DNA from: Acidobacteriota bacterium
Lineage (GTDB): Bacteria; Acidobacteriota; Terriglobia; Terriglobales; Acidobacteriaceae
Length of the DNA stretch: 64,000 nt
Direction of reading: 5' to 3'
Assembly: GCA_021818105.1 (NCBI GenBank)
Contig: JAKAFB010000001.1
Location: 1 to 64,000 of the forward strand
The notes beneath the pieces were generated by a model that worked only from the letters and a program-made list of their open reading frames with translations, was not told where the DNA came from and did no database searches. Shown piece by piece: positions 1-9,270 of this stretch; the first letter of the stretch is position 1; each line of letters opens with the position of its first letter. The translations under genes were made by a program, and so were the position numbers.

Positions 1-409
1 ATGTGTCACCTCGATGTCGCTCATTCCAGGACTGCGTAACAGAAGCAGGCCCATGCGGCAGAGGATTCCTCTTCAGGATTAGACCCACAATTCAAGTCGA
101 AAAGCGACTAGGAAAATTACTACATGAATATCTCTATTGCTGGCTTGCCATTCGGCCCTAAGCCAATTGAGCCGGTTCGTTCATTTTTTTGCACGTATGA
201 TTCATTACCCAGGACAGACACATCTGCAAGCTCAATCGCATTGTTCTGTTTTCAAGCTGTAACAAGATAGCGCAACACTAGTCCTGATAAGCAGGCACAA
301 CCTATTCAGTGTCTACGAATGAGACGTCTATTTCTTTTGCGACTATTTGGGCGAGCAGGTACGTGTGTTCGAAGGGCGAGACACAGGAAAACATGAGAAC
401 CCAGAGGAC
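1..409. other. intergenic / window edge, no gene seen
   Basis: I see no convincing coding frame, RNA gene or strong terminator in the first 409 bases. The two short plus-strand ORFs at 309-631 lie mostly antisense to the end of the MFS gene and have no family resemblance. The stretch is more AT-rich than the genes that follow, as expected for intergenic sequence. Confidence 0.5.
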
Positions 410-1666
410 TCAGGGAATTGGAGCTACAGTTGCTTTCTGCGTAAGTGTTTCTGGCAGGAAGAAGCCGGCAATGGCAGCGGCTGCAAAGGCAAAGGCGCTG
501 GCGAGAAATGCCCAGGAGAGGCCATGGCGCTCACTGAGCGCGCCGATGGTGAGGGGCGCCAGGGCACTGAGGCCACGAGCGACGTTGTAGGAGATGCCGA
601 GCGCGGTTGCACGGGCCTGCGTGGGGAATAGCTCGCTACCGAGGATGCCGGATCCGGTGAAGAATCCCGTGCCGAAGAAAGCGGCTACGGTGGCGAAGAA
701 GAGGATGAGTGAAGGCTGCCGCGCAGAGGCAAGCATTGGTACAGCCAATGACGCGCAAGCAAGGTAGCCGACGAAGGCGGGGCGACGGCCGAAGCGGTCG
801 GCGATAAAGCCGAAAGAGAGATAGCCCGGCAGCATGCCTAACAAGTTGAGCACAAGCAAAAAGCTGGTGAGGCCGAGGGTGTGGAAGCCGCGCCCGCCCT
901 GCGTGAGCGGCAGGATGAGGTACGTTGGGATCCAAGTGAAGAGGCCCCACCATGCGAACATGCCGAGAGTGTTGGCGAGGGTGAGCAACATGAGCGGGCG
1001 AACTGAGCGGCCAAGGGCACGGCGGCGTTCGCCCGGTTGCGCTGCGGCATGAGCGCGCTTCCAGACAGGTGGCTCGGGAACGTGAGTCTGGATCCAAAAA
1101 ACGAGAATGGCTGGCAGGAGGCCTGCGAAGAAAACCCAACGCCAGCCAGCGTGGGTGAGGATAAGTTCTGCGACGACTGCTGCCAACGCGTAGCCGATAG
1201 CCCAGCTGCTTTGCACAAGCGCAAGAGCGCGGCCGCGGAGAGCCGTTGGCCATGTTTCGGCCACGAGGGCAGCGCCGGTGCTCCATTCGCCGCCCATTCC
1301 CAGGCCAAGGAGGAAGCGGAAGATGGCGAGAGTGAGGACGTTGGTGGAGAGCCCGCAGGCAAAAGTGAAGACGGAGTAAATGAGGATGCTGCTGGCCAGC
1401 ATGCGACGGCGCCCGAAGCGGTCGGCGAGCAGTCCGAAGAGCAGACCACCCAGGGCTGAGGCGATGAGAGTAAGTGCGTTGAGCAGGCCAGCTGTGGTAC
1501 GGTTCATGGCAAAGACGCGCATGAGTGTGGCCAGCACAATGGAGTAAAGCATTACGTCGAAAGCGTCGAGCATCCAGCCGAGCGCAGCGGCAATAACGAC
1601 GCGGCGTTGCGCAGGGGTGGCGTGGTTCCAGCGGAAGGCTTGCGGCGGTGGTGTAGGCTGGCTCAT
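410..1666 (-). CDS. MFS transporter, metabolite:H+ symporter type
   Basis: A 418-residue major facilitator with about 12 hydrophobic segments. The loop 2-3 signature GLLADRFGRRRML is near residue 60-75 and its second-half copy FIADRFGRRPAF is near 285. The AFDVMLYS motif in the first helix is common in aromatic-acid and metabolite:H+ symporters. By family it would move a small organic acid or similar metabolite across the inner membrane; the substrate cannot be read from sequence. It is divergent from hyuA across about 100 bp, so it may import the compound acted on by the HyuA/HyuB pair (inference). The start is ATG with a weak upstream ribosome-binding site. Confidence 0.9.
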   Translation of the reverse strand: MSQPTPPPQAFRWNHATPAQRRVVIAAALGWMLDAFDVMLYSIVLATLMRVFAMNRTTAGLLNALTLIASALGGLLFGLLADRFGRRRMLASSILIYSVFTFACGLSTNVLTLAIFRFLLGLGMGGEWSTGAALVAETWPTALRGRALALVQSSWAIGYALAAVVAELILTHAGWRWVFFAGLLPAILVFWIQTHVPEPPVWKRAHAAAQPGERRRALGRSVRPLMLLTLANTLGMFAWWGLFTWIPTYLILPLTQGGRGFHTLGLTSFLLVLNLLGMLPGYLSFGFIADRFGRRPAFVGYLACASLAVPMLASARQPSLILFFATVAAFFGTGFFTGSGILGSELFPTQARATALGISYNVARGLSALAPLTIGALSERHGLSWAFLASAFAFAAAAIAGFFLPETLTQKATVAPIP

Positions 1667-1766
1667 GCAGATGCGAGGCGGGATGCAGCGCTGGAGATCA
1701 CTGTCTCACTCCGGATTGGTGCGGGTCTACTGAAATCCAAGCGGCAACTGGTATCTTGACATTGTC

Positions 1767-3776
1767 ATGGCGAAACGAAGCGAACAGTTGCGAATCGCGA
1801 TAGATACGGGGGGTACATTTACCGACTGCGTCTATCGCGCACACGGGCAACTGAAGGTGCTGAAGCTTCCGTCCACGCCGGACAATCCAGGCCGTGCGAT
1901 TTTGACTGCGATTGCTCAGATTGCGGAGAGCACGGGCGCGCGAGTTGTAGAGATTCGCCATGGTACGACGGTGGGCACAAATGCGCTGCTGGAGCGTAAG
2001 GGCGCGCGTGTGGCATTTGTGACAACAGAGGGATTTGAGGACACGCTTGCGCTGGCGCGCCAGGCAAGGCCAAACCTGTATGACTGGAACCAGCATCGTC
2101 CTGAACCTCTGGCGGAGGCAGCCTGCTGTTTTGGTGTGGCAGAGCGCGTTGGTGCAGACGGAACAGTGCTGCGTGCGCCGAGCCAGGCAGATCTGCGTGA
2201 ACTGCGTCGTAAGGTGCGCGAGTCGGGCGCGGAGGCGGTTGGTGTGTCGCTGTTGTTTTCCTTTACGCATCCGGCTCACGAACAGGCAGTGGGCGAGGCG
2301 CTGGCACAGCTGGGACTGCCGGTTTCGCTCTCGCACCTGATTCTGCCGGAGTTCCGTGAGTATGAGCGAGCGGCTACAGTCACACTCAATGCGTACCTGG
2401 CACCGAAGATGGCGAGCTATCTTCGCGGGCTTGAGCAAGGACTTGCCGGGAGTGATGCACGGCTGAACATCATGCAGTCGTCAGGTGGAGTTTTGTCCGC
2501 AAAAATGGCGGCGCAGGAACCTGTGCGAACGATTCTTTCAGGACCCGCGGGAGGAGTGATTGGCGCGCTCAGTGTGGCACGTGCCGCGGGCGTAGAGCGG
2601 ATTCTGAGCTTTGACATGGGCGGCACCTCTACGGATGTGGCGCTGTTGGATGCGGAGCGTGAGTTGCTGACGAGCACAGAGGGCCAGGTGGCGGGGCTGC
2701 CGGTAGGCGTGCCCATGCTGGATATTCATACGGCAGGTGCAGGCGGTGGTTCGCTGGCGTGGATGGACATGGCCGGTGCGTTGCGAGTGGGGCCGCAGTC
2801 TGCCGGCGCTGATCCGGGGCCTGCCTGCTACGGCCGCGGTGAGGGCGCTACGGTGACGGACGCAAACCTTGTGCTGGGGCGGCTACATGCTGAGCACTTT
2901 CTGGGTGGAAAGATGCGGCTGGAGACCGTGCGGGCAAGGCGATCCCTGGAGCGCTTGATAGGCACAGAGTTTGTCAGCACAGAAGCGCTGGCTGAGGGCA
3001 TCGTTCGCGTGGCCAATGCGCGAATGGAGAGCGCATTGCGGAAGGTATCAGTGGAGCGCGGCTTTGATCCGCGGATGTTCGTGCTGCTGGCATTCGGTGG
3101 TGCAGGACCTTTGCATGGCTGTGCATTGGCGAGTGCGCTGGGCATTCGCAAGGTGGTGATTCCTGCGGCTTCGGGAGCTTTGTCAGCCTTGGGAATACTG
3201 GACGCGGACTTGCGACGTGAATTCTCGCGCACTGTGATGCTTGCTCCGGGCAGCGCCGAGATTGACAAGGTGTTTCGTGAACTTGAGGCAGAAGCGCGTG
3301 CAGTATTTGCCGCCGAAGGCGCGCAGCCACGTCTACTGCGGCAGGCGGATCTGCGCTACCACGGGCAGGGCTTTGAGCTGCGCGTGGGGTGGAGCGCTGA
3401 TGTCGTGGAGCGTTTCCATCGGCTGCATGCGCAGCAATATGGCTATGCGGATAGGACGCGGCCGGTGGATGTTGTGACAATCCGCGTTCAGGCCGTGGTG
3501 CGGACGCCGAAACCGCGGGCAACAACCATGACAGCCAGACAGGGTGATGGCCATCAGGCACGATTGGCTGTGCATCGGATATTCGAAGACGGCATCTGGC
3601 GAAGTGGCTGGCTCTATGATCGCGGACGCCTAAAAGCAGGCGACAGGTTTACAGGTCCGGCAGTGATAGTGGAACTGAGCGCAACCACTTATCTGCCCAA
3701 GGACTGGTTGGCATACGTGGATGGACAGATGAACTTGATTCTTGCACCTGCGACGAAGCGGGGAGGCAGGCGATGA
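1767..3776 (+). CDS. hyuA: hydantoinase/oxoprolinase subunit A (HyuA family)
   Basis: 669 residues, normal for the ATP-dependent hydantoinase/5-oxoprolinase A subunit. The N-terminal ASKHA-type nucleotide motif DTGGTFTDCVY is at residues 12-22. A second phosphate-binding motif, FDMGGTSTDVALL, is near 285. The C-terminal beta domain follows (GPAVIVELSATTYLP near 630). The family opens cyclic imides or lactams such as hydantoins and 5-oxoproline, or carboxylates ketones, using ATP. The exact substrate is not predictable. Its stop overlaps the hyuB start (ATGA), so the two subunits are translationally coupled. Confidence 0.93.
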   Translation: MAKRSEQLRIAIDTGGTFTDCVYRAHGQLKVLKLPSTPDNPGRAILTAIAQIAESTGARVVEIRHGTTVGTNALLERKGARVAFVTTEGFEDTLALARQARPNLYDWNQHRPEPLAEAACCFGVAERVGADGTVLRAPSQADLRELRRKVRESGAEAVGVSLLFSFTHPAHEQAVGEALAQLGLPVSLSHLILPEFREYERAATVTLNAYLAPKMASYLRGLEQGLAGSDARLNIMQSSGGVLSAKMAAQEPVRTILSGPAGGVIGALSVARAAGVERILSFDMGGTSTDVALLDAERELLTSTEGQVAGLPVGVPMLDIHTAGAGGGSLAWMDMAGALRVGPQSAGADPGPACYGRGEGATVTDANLVLGRLHAEHFLGGKMRLETVRARRSLERLIGTEFVSTEALAEGIVRVANARMESALRKVSVERGFDPRMFVLLAFGGAGPLHGCALASALGIRKVVIPAASGALSALGILDADLRREFSRTVMLAPGSAEIDKVFRELEAEARAVFAAEGAQPRLLRQADLRYHGQGFELRVGWSADVVERFHRLHAQQYGYADRTRPVDVVTIRVQAVVRTPKPRATTMTARQGDGHQARLAVHRIFEDGIWRSGWLYDRGRLKAGDRFTGPAVIVELSATTYLPKDWLAYVDGQMNLILAPATKRGGRR

Positions 3777-5377
3777 CGCGAGGCGAGAAGAGAGTATTGC
3801 GACCGGTGACGCCGGATGCTGCGGAGCTTGCTGTGGTGGGCCACGCATTGCATTCTGTAGCAGTGGAGATGGGTGCGGCACTGCGACGGACAGCGTTTTC
3901 GCCAAACATCAAAGAGCGGCGGGACTACTCGTCAGCCGTGTTTTCGGCAGAGGGTGAGCTGGTCGCGATGGGCGACGATATGCCGGTGCACCTGGGATCG
4001 ATACCGATGTGCGTGCAGGCGGCGCTGGATGCAATGGAGTTCGTGCCGGGTGATGTGGCACTGCTGAACGATCCCTATAGCGGTGGCACGCACCTGCCGG
4101 ACATCACGATGGTGGCGCCGGTGTTCTTGCCTGGTGTACGCCGGCCGGCGTTTTACGTGGCGAATCGTGCACACCACGCAGATGTGGGAGGAATGTACCC
4201 GGGATCGATGGGCCCCTGCCGCGAGATTGCGCAGGAGGGAATTAGGATTCCGCCTGTGAAGCTGGTGCGGGGCGGGCAGATGGACGCGGCGGTGCTCAGT
4301 ATTTTGCTAGCCAACGTGCGCACGCCGAGCGAGCGCGAGGGTGATCTGACGGCGCAGATGGGCGCATGCCGCATAGGCGCGGCGCGCGTGCTGGAACTGG
4401 TGGCGCGCTTCGGGTATGCTCGGCTGATGCGCGGGGTTCGGGCCATGCTGGATGGATCGGAACGGCTGATGCTGCAGGTGCTGGCAGGGCTGCCGACGGG
4501 TGAGTGGAAGGCTGAGGATTTTCTGGATGACGACGGTGTGCAGCCGGGACCAGTACGAATTTGCGTAGCTGTGCGCAATGTACCTTCGCGACGCAAGCTG
4601 GTCGTCGACTTTGCAGGAACAGATGCACAGGTGGCGGGCAGCGTGAACGCGGTCTATGCAATAACGTGGTCTGCGGTGTTCTATGTGCTGCGGTGCCTGC
4701 TGCCGCCTGGCGCGATGGCTTCTGCGGGACTGATGCGGCCGGTACGCGTGCAGGCGCCTGAAGGTACTGTGGTAAATGCAGTTTCTCCAGCCGCGGTTGC
4801 AGGCGGAAATGTTGAGACTTCACAGCGAATTGTGGACACACTGCTGCGCGCGCTGGCGCTTGCGTTACCTGCGCAGATTCCTGCGGCCAGCGCAGGGACA
4901 ATGAACAACCTGACCATCGGCGGAATTGACCCAAGAAACGGTCAACCCTACACCTACTATGAAACGATTGCGGGCGGGCTTGGTGCTGGACCGCAGGGGC
5001 CTGGAGGGAGTGCGCATCACGCGCACATGACTAACTCATTGAATACTCCGGTTGAGGCCTTGGAATATGCGTATCCCTTCAGGATGGTGCGCTACGGGCT
5101 GCGGCCGGGCTCAGGCGGCTCAGGCAGGCACAAGGGTGGCGACGGTGTGGTGCGTGAACTGGAGTTGCTTGGCGATGCGCAGGTGACGCTGCTTTCTGAT
5201 CGTCGGATCGCCGGGCCATGGGGGCTGGCAGGCGGTGAGGCCGGTGCGACGGGGAAAACGACTGCACGGGTTGGAAGGCGGGAGAAGGTTTTGCCTGGAA
5301 AGTCTACGCGCGAGATGCGCGCGGGAAGCCGCCTGCGAGTAGAGTCGCCGGGCGGCGGCGGCTGGGGATCGCTATAA
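3773..5377 (+). CDS. hyuB: hydantoinase/oxoprolinase subunit B (HyuB family)
   Basis: 534 residues, the usual length for HyuB. Family motifs visible include NDPYSGGTHLPDIT near 98-111, AHHADVGGMYPGSM near 132-146 and GGNVETSQRIVDTLL near 345. The C-terminal glycine-rich end (SPGGGGWG) is typical. It forms the catalytic partner of HyuA in an ATP-dependent cytoplasmic amide-ring hydrolase or related carboxylase. It begins 4 bases inside hyuA. Together with the divergent MFS gene it makes a small uptake-and-degradation unit; the ring substrate is unknown. Confidence 0.93.
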   Translation: MTRGEKRVLRPVTPDAAELAVVGHALHSVAVEMGAALRRTAFSPNIKERRDYSSAVFSAEGELVAMGDDMPVHLGSIPMCVQAALDAMEFVPGDVALLNDPYSGGTHLPDITMVAPVFLPGVRRPAFYVANRAHHADVGGMYPGSMGPCREIAQEGIRIPPVKLVRGGQMDAAVLSILLANVRTPSEREGDLTAQMGACRIGAARVLELVARFGYARLMRGVRAMLDGSERLMLQVLAGLPTGEWKAEDFLDDDGVQPGPVRICVAVRNVPSRRKLVVDFAGTDAQVAGSVNAVYAITWSAVFYVLRCLLPPGAMASAGLMRPVRVQAPEGTVVNAVSPAAVAGGNVETSQRIVDTLLRALALALPAQIPAASAGTMNNLTIGGIDPRNGQPYTYYETIAGGLGAGPQGPGGSAHHAHMTNSLNTPVEALEYAYPFRMVRYGLRPGSGGSGRHKGGDGVVRELELLGDAQVTLLSDRRIAGPWGLAGGEAGATGKTTARVGRREKVLPGKSTREMRAGSRLRVESPGGGGWGSL

Positions 5378-5432
5378 GACAACCCACCAACCTGAACGAG
5401 TCGCAGGATAGGTCGGCTTGTATTCAAGCTGA

Positions 5433-5624
5433 CTAAAACTGCTGAGTACCGGAGTGAATTTGAGGCAGAACGAGGCGCTGCACTTCGTTCTCCAAGGCCC
5501 GGATTCGAATACGGTTTTTGCCCACCTGCTCTTTGTTGGCCGCAAGAGCGCGAGCATAATTTGTTTTCCCTGACCTCCTCTTGGCCAGCTTGCGATGAAT
5601 CGCATTGCCCCGTTCTCGCTGGCG
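5433..5624 (-). pseudogene. coding-like relic, basic coiled-coil fragment
   Basis: In the frame not listed in the track, 63 codons read openly and end in a stop at 5433. They contain the basic, helix-favouring stretch RKLAKRRSGKTNYARALAAN followed by RIRALENEVQRL, which looks like a leucine-zipper or helper-protein tail. There is no start codon or ribosome-binding site. It may be a worn fragment of a DNA-binding or integrase-accessory protein. I do not recognise the family. The rest of the 590-bp gap between hyuB and the AI-2E gene shows nothing. Confidence 0.25.
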
Positions 5625-5967
5625 TTAACTTCACAGCCTTTGCAGCTGCCCTGCGTTACAGTCATCATCGGCGTCTTTGCACATCGTATGTTCTGCTCGC
5701 CCCCCCACTCGCAATGAGTTTGTCTGGTTGAACGATACAAGGCAAAGCAGAAATTTCCCATTACCATTCGTCAGTTCGCATGGGCCGTACGGCCATGCAT
5801 CAATGTGCTGTTCTAAATTCGGATCAGGTTGGCTAGCAGATTTTGCAGTAGATGAGTAATTGCAAAACTGTTGTGATATGAGCTGGATACAGCTTTTGTT
5901 GCGCTGGAAGCGGCCTATGTTGGCTGGCTTAAAGGTGACCGCAAGCATAACCATTAGGTGAAGTGGT

Positions 5968-7086
5968 ATGGATTCTGCTGTAATTTCGCAGCTAACGTCG
6001 CAAGATGATCACTACTATGCGCGCGGGCGTGAAGTTTTCATCCGTTTGAGCCTTCTGGCGCTAATGGGTGTTAGCTGCACCCTTATATTGCGCCCATTTC
6101 TGAATCTTATTGTCTGCGGAATTATCATCGCTATCGGAATTTACCCGGCGCATCGTTTGCTTACAGCTGCTTTGCGAGGACGCACAATACTCTCCGCCGT
6201 GCTTTGCAGTGCGGTACTCTTGTTAGCGATGGTCGTGCCTTCCGTGTTGTTGGCAAGCACCCTTGTGGATGGAATCCAAGCACTCGCTCATCAGGTGCAA
6301 TCTGGCCGGTTGAATATTCCTCCGCCACCGCCCAATCTCGATAGGCTTCCCATCCTTGGACCTCGTCTGGTGGAGACTTGGACCCTGTTCTCTTCCAGCC
6401 TGGATGACGTGGTGAGGCGTTTTGGCCCACAAATTCAAAAGGGGATTCCTGCTGCCCTTTCAGCAACGGCTGAGATCGGTGGTGTCTTGCTACAGTTCCT
6501 TCTTGCAATCATCTTGGCAGGCTTCTTGCTGGCAACCAGCGATCGGAGCGGGCGTTTCGCTGACAGGATCTTCCTTCGAATCTTCGGCGACAAAGGCCCT
6601 GAGTTTAAAGACCTCGTGAGTTCCACCATTCGAACGGTCACTAACGGCATTCTCGGCGTTGCCGTCATTCAAACGCTCTGCGCTACCCTGGGCTTCTGGC
6701 TTGTCGGATTGCCTGCGCCAGGGCTGTGGGCATTGCTCTTTTTGATAGCCGCCGTATTGCAGGTAGGCGTGGTAGTGCTTGTGCCCGCAGTTATATACGC
6801 ATTTGCTATATTCTCCACAAAGACTGCGCTGATCTTCCTGATATGGAGCATCATCGTTGGCTTGATGGACAACGTCTTGAAGCCTATTCTGCTCGGGCGC
6901 GGCAGCAAGGTTCCCATGCTTGTCATATTCCTGGGAGTTCTTGGCGGGTTTATCGCGATGAATAGTCTCATCGGTCTTTTTGTCGGTGCCATAGTACTAT
7001 CAGTGGGATACAAACTTCTGATGGCATGGCTGGACGGTGAGTCACAGCCTGCATCTGTAGAGAGTGAAACTACTTCCACTTCCTAA
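5968..7086 (+). CDS. AI-2E family transporter (YdiK/PerM-type permease)
   Basis: 372 residues with about eight hydrophobic segments in the pattern of the AI-2E transporter family (formerly UPF0118). There is a helix pair near 35-80, a long soluble or amphipathic section (about 95-150), then a hydrophobic C-terminal half. That half contains the segment GLPAPGLWALLFLIAAVLQ and the conserved end region DNVLKPILLGRGSKVP near 305. Members export small molecules or act as Na+/H+ antiporters; the assignment to autoinducer-2 comes from one member and should not be assumed here. The start ATG is preceded by AGGTGAAG. Confidence 0.88.
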   Translation: MDSAVISQLTSQDDHYYARGREVFIRLSLLALMGVSCTLILRPFLNLIVCGIIIAIGIYPAHRLLTAALRGRTILSAVLCSAVLLLAMVVPSVLLASTLVDGIQALAHQVQSGRLNIPPPPPNLDRLPILGPRLVETWTLFSSSLDDVVRRFGPQIQKGIPAALSATAEIGGVLLQFLLAIILAGFLLATSDRSGRFADRIFLRIFGDKGPEFKDLVSSTIRTVTNGILGVAVIQTLCATLGFWLVGLPAPGLWALLFLIAAVLQVGVVVLVPAVIYAFAIFSTKTALIFLIWSIIVGLMDNVLKPILLGRGSKVPMLVIFLGVLGGFIAMNSLIGLFVGAIVLSVGYKLLMAWLDGESQPASVESETTSTS

Positions 7087-7305
7087 CTCTTGCCCTGGGT
7101 TTCGGGCAGTCTGCCTGATGCAAACGCAGCGACTAATGGATGATTACTTTCGCGCAAGAGAGCTTCTAAGTAACCTGAATTTCACCATCTGGTTGTTGGC
7201 ATAGATTGCCAAGCACACTGGCCATGCTTTCCACGTCGGCGCTGAGATCACTGCGAACGATGTGGTCATCAGTATCCTGCATGCGCTTGTGCCGCAATCG
7301 GTGAA

Positions 7306-7482
7306 TGTGCCAATGTGCAGAATCTCTGCACGGTGCAGCAGCATCCCGCGCTGTCGCAGGAGTATCTGGATCAGATCGATCTGCAAGATCGCAACAGTAC
7401 GTTTGCCAGCCCGGTGGACTATCACCTCGCTGGTCCGGTTAGCATGGATGCGGGTATGAATCCTTCCATACCCTGGATCTAA
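7306..7482 (+). pseudogene. unidentified gene relic (C-terminal end)
   Basis: A frame missing from the track reads openly into TAA at 7480 with clearly protein-like content: QQHPALSQEYLDQIDLQ, then a segment ending in AGMNPSIPWI. No start codon or ribosome-binding site precedes it, and upstream the coding impression moves to another frame. It looks like the last 60 or so residues of a decayed gene. I do not recognise the family. Confidence 0.3.
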
Positions 7483-8057
7483 CTGGCGAGTGGGAATTCC
7501 TTCGATGTGCATGAAGCGCAGCTATACTTGGGCAGCTTCTTCCATGCACTTGGCGAGAGGGGACTGAACCGCGGTTCCTGCGCTCTGCCGAACTATGCAT
7601 GCTGTCTCAGCCATCTTCAAGCTGGCACAGACTTCATTGGCGGCGTTTGGCAGATAAAACCCCTTTGTCTGCGCACTTGCCGGTACGCACTTTTCTCCAG
7701 GTCCGTTCCACGGCTGTACGCATGCCATTACTGTTGCAGCAAGGGACTTATATCATGAACCATATGCTCTTATGTGTATCCGCACATCCATTGTATTCGA
7801 TTGAATTATAGCAACTTATCTTAACTTGAAGATGCCGGATTGCCGGAAACTCGGCTTGTTTTGCTGGCGGTGCAGGCAGTCCAAAGCGAACCGCTCTCCG
7901 TACCCAAATTCCCGTGAACAGGGAAAAATACAGGGAATTTTGCGATTTCTAGCCCAGAAGCCTTTCTACAAAACCCTCTATGTGACTGAATCTGCTCGAG
8001 TTCATACCGCACAACCCTGACTTGAGATCGGTACATAACAGGGAATTGTCACTCGAA
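7483..8057. other. gene-free stretch with relics and CAGGGAA repeats
   Basis: No supported gene. A 68-codon minus-strand frame (7522-7728) is open but resembles nothing I know. The right half carries copies of the short motif CAGGGAA (7919, 7931, 8039, then 8061 inside the palindrome). The stretch is AT-richer than its neighbours and looks like worn intergenic or mobile-element debris. Confidence 0.4.
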
Positions 8058-8083
8058 TATCAGGGAATTTTAATTCCCTGATA
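8058..8083. repeat. perfect 26-bp palindrome (12-bp arms)
   Basis: TATCAGGGAATT is followed by TT and then AATTCCCTGATA, a perfect inverted repeat with a two-base centre. It lies 26 bases beyond the stop codon of the ferritin-like gene that ends the seven-gene operon. It could act as a 3' hairpin or terminator for that operon, although no long T-run follows on the minus strand. It also shares the CAGGGAATT core with nearby direct copies. Confidence 0.6.
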
Positions 8084-8109
8084 CCACCGATTTGGATTCC
8101 GTCTGGCCT

Positions 8110-9249
8110 TCATAGGGGATTGGCATTGATGAATCGTGGGCCGTACAATACGGGCTTCGTCAGATCGGTCAAATCCTTCATCCACTCAATCTCGTTGGGG
8201 TAGAGTTCCGGCAGTTGCGTCACAAGATTTGCCGGGATCTGGTGTCGCACGATATTGAAGCAGGAGAGTACACGTAGGTCCACCATGCTGTGTACTGCGC
8301 TGCCGAGGGTTTTCCATGCAACCGGCGCTGGACCATTCCATGCCTGGTCCAACGCCAACAGGACCGCGGAGAAATCATTGTCGAAGGCCGAGAGGTCGGC
8401 CGTTACGGCCGCCGCATTCGGATCGAGAGCAAGAATTTTGGCATATCCGTCGGACGGAACAGCCAAGGTGTTTATCACTTCCGGCCAGCCGATCGGCAAC
8501 CCTTTGAAGAATAGACTTTCCGTTTGCGTCGAGAGTTCCACAGGGGGATTCGGCTCTTGATAGCAATGCCCATAGTAAAGCGACGCAAATTTCGCATAAT
8601 GCGATTCCTCGTACTCGTCACTGTTGGGCGTAATCAGATTGCCGGTGGTTGCTCCCTCGCCTTGCTCGAGAATCTCGTCGATGGCATCGCAGATGGTCTT
8701 GGCTGAATCCACTCCGGGCGTGTCGTGAATCACGGTGAACCCGATGTCATCGCCCATCTGGTTGGCCGGCCCGCCAGCCTTCACGGCGGCGCGGACCGCA
8801 TCCGCATTGTCAGAGATCGCCTGACGGATCGCTTTGTAGAATTTCGCAATCGTCGGATAGGTCTCGTCACGATTCACCTGTTTCACAAGCAGATCCGGCA
8901 TCTCGATGCGCAAAAACTTCTTCAATTGTTTCTTTGAAAATTGCGCCAGGCCGACTTGCAAGTCCGGTTCCGCGCCGCCGGGTAGACCCTTCACCGGAAA
9001 GTGGATCCGGATATTCCGGATCTGCGGAGCGCCCCCCAGAGCGGCCAGGATGTTGCCCGCAATGGCCATATGCACCATTTCTTCCATGGCAACGGAGCGA
9101 ATGACATTGTAGACTGCATAGTTTTGTACTTCCAAAGAGAACATTGACGACAGGTAGACGGGCAGGGTCGAAAACTCAAGTTCAATTGCCGATTGAAGCT
9201 GCTCCTTGATCCATGCCAGATCCCGTGTTGTGCTTGCGTTTGGGCTCAT
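8110..9249 (-). CDS. ferritin-like domain protein (VioB-N / PF12902 type)
   Basis: 379 residues. The N-terminal 150 or so match the ferritin-like domain found in VioB (iminophenylpyruvate dimer synthase) and relatives. There is an ELEFSTLPVYL helix near residue 25 and an AMEEMVHMAIAGNIL helix near 53-67, supplying E and ExxH-type di-iron ligands. The remainder resembles the domain's usual C-terminal extension, with alternating helices. Members bind iron or run oxidative chemistry in secondary metabolism, but many are uncharacterised. It is the last gene of the seven-gene operon, 21 bases after the propeller gene, with a good AGGAG site. The rest of VioB is absent, so violacein-type chemistry is not implied. 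Confidence 0.8.
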   Translation of the reverse strand: MSPNASTTRDLAWIKEQLQSAIELEFSTLPVYLSSMFSLEVQNYAVYNVIRSVAMEEMVHMAIAGNILAALGGAPQIRNIRIHFPVKGLPGGAEPDLQVGLAQFSKKQLKKFLRIEMPDLLVKQVNRDETYPTIAKFYKAIRQAISDNADAVRAAVKAGGPANQMGDDIGFTVIHDTPGVDSAKTICDAIDEILEQGEGATTGNLITPNSDEYEESHYAKFASLYYGHCYQEPNPPVELSTQTESLFFKGLPIGWPEVINTLAVPSDGYAKILALDPNAAAVTADLSAFDNDFSAVLLALDQAWNGPAPVAWKTLGSAVHSMVDLRVLSCFNIVRHQIPANLVTQLPELYPNEIEWMKDLTDLTKPVLYGPRFINANPL

Positions 9250-9270
9250 GCGTATGCTCCTGTTCGATGG

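Noticed and set aside
7919-8083. CRISPR array
   Set aside because: Repeats are only 7-10 bases and irregularly spaced; no cas genes in the window.
8110-9249. Violacein-type biosynthesis cluster
   Set aside because: Only the ferritin-like domain of VioB is represented; VioA/C/D/E-like enzymes are absent.
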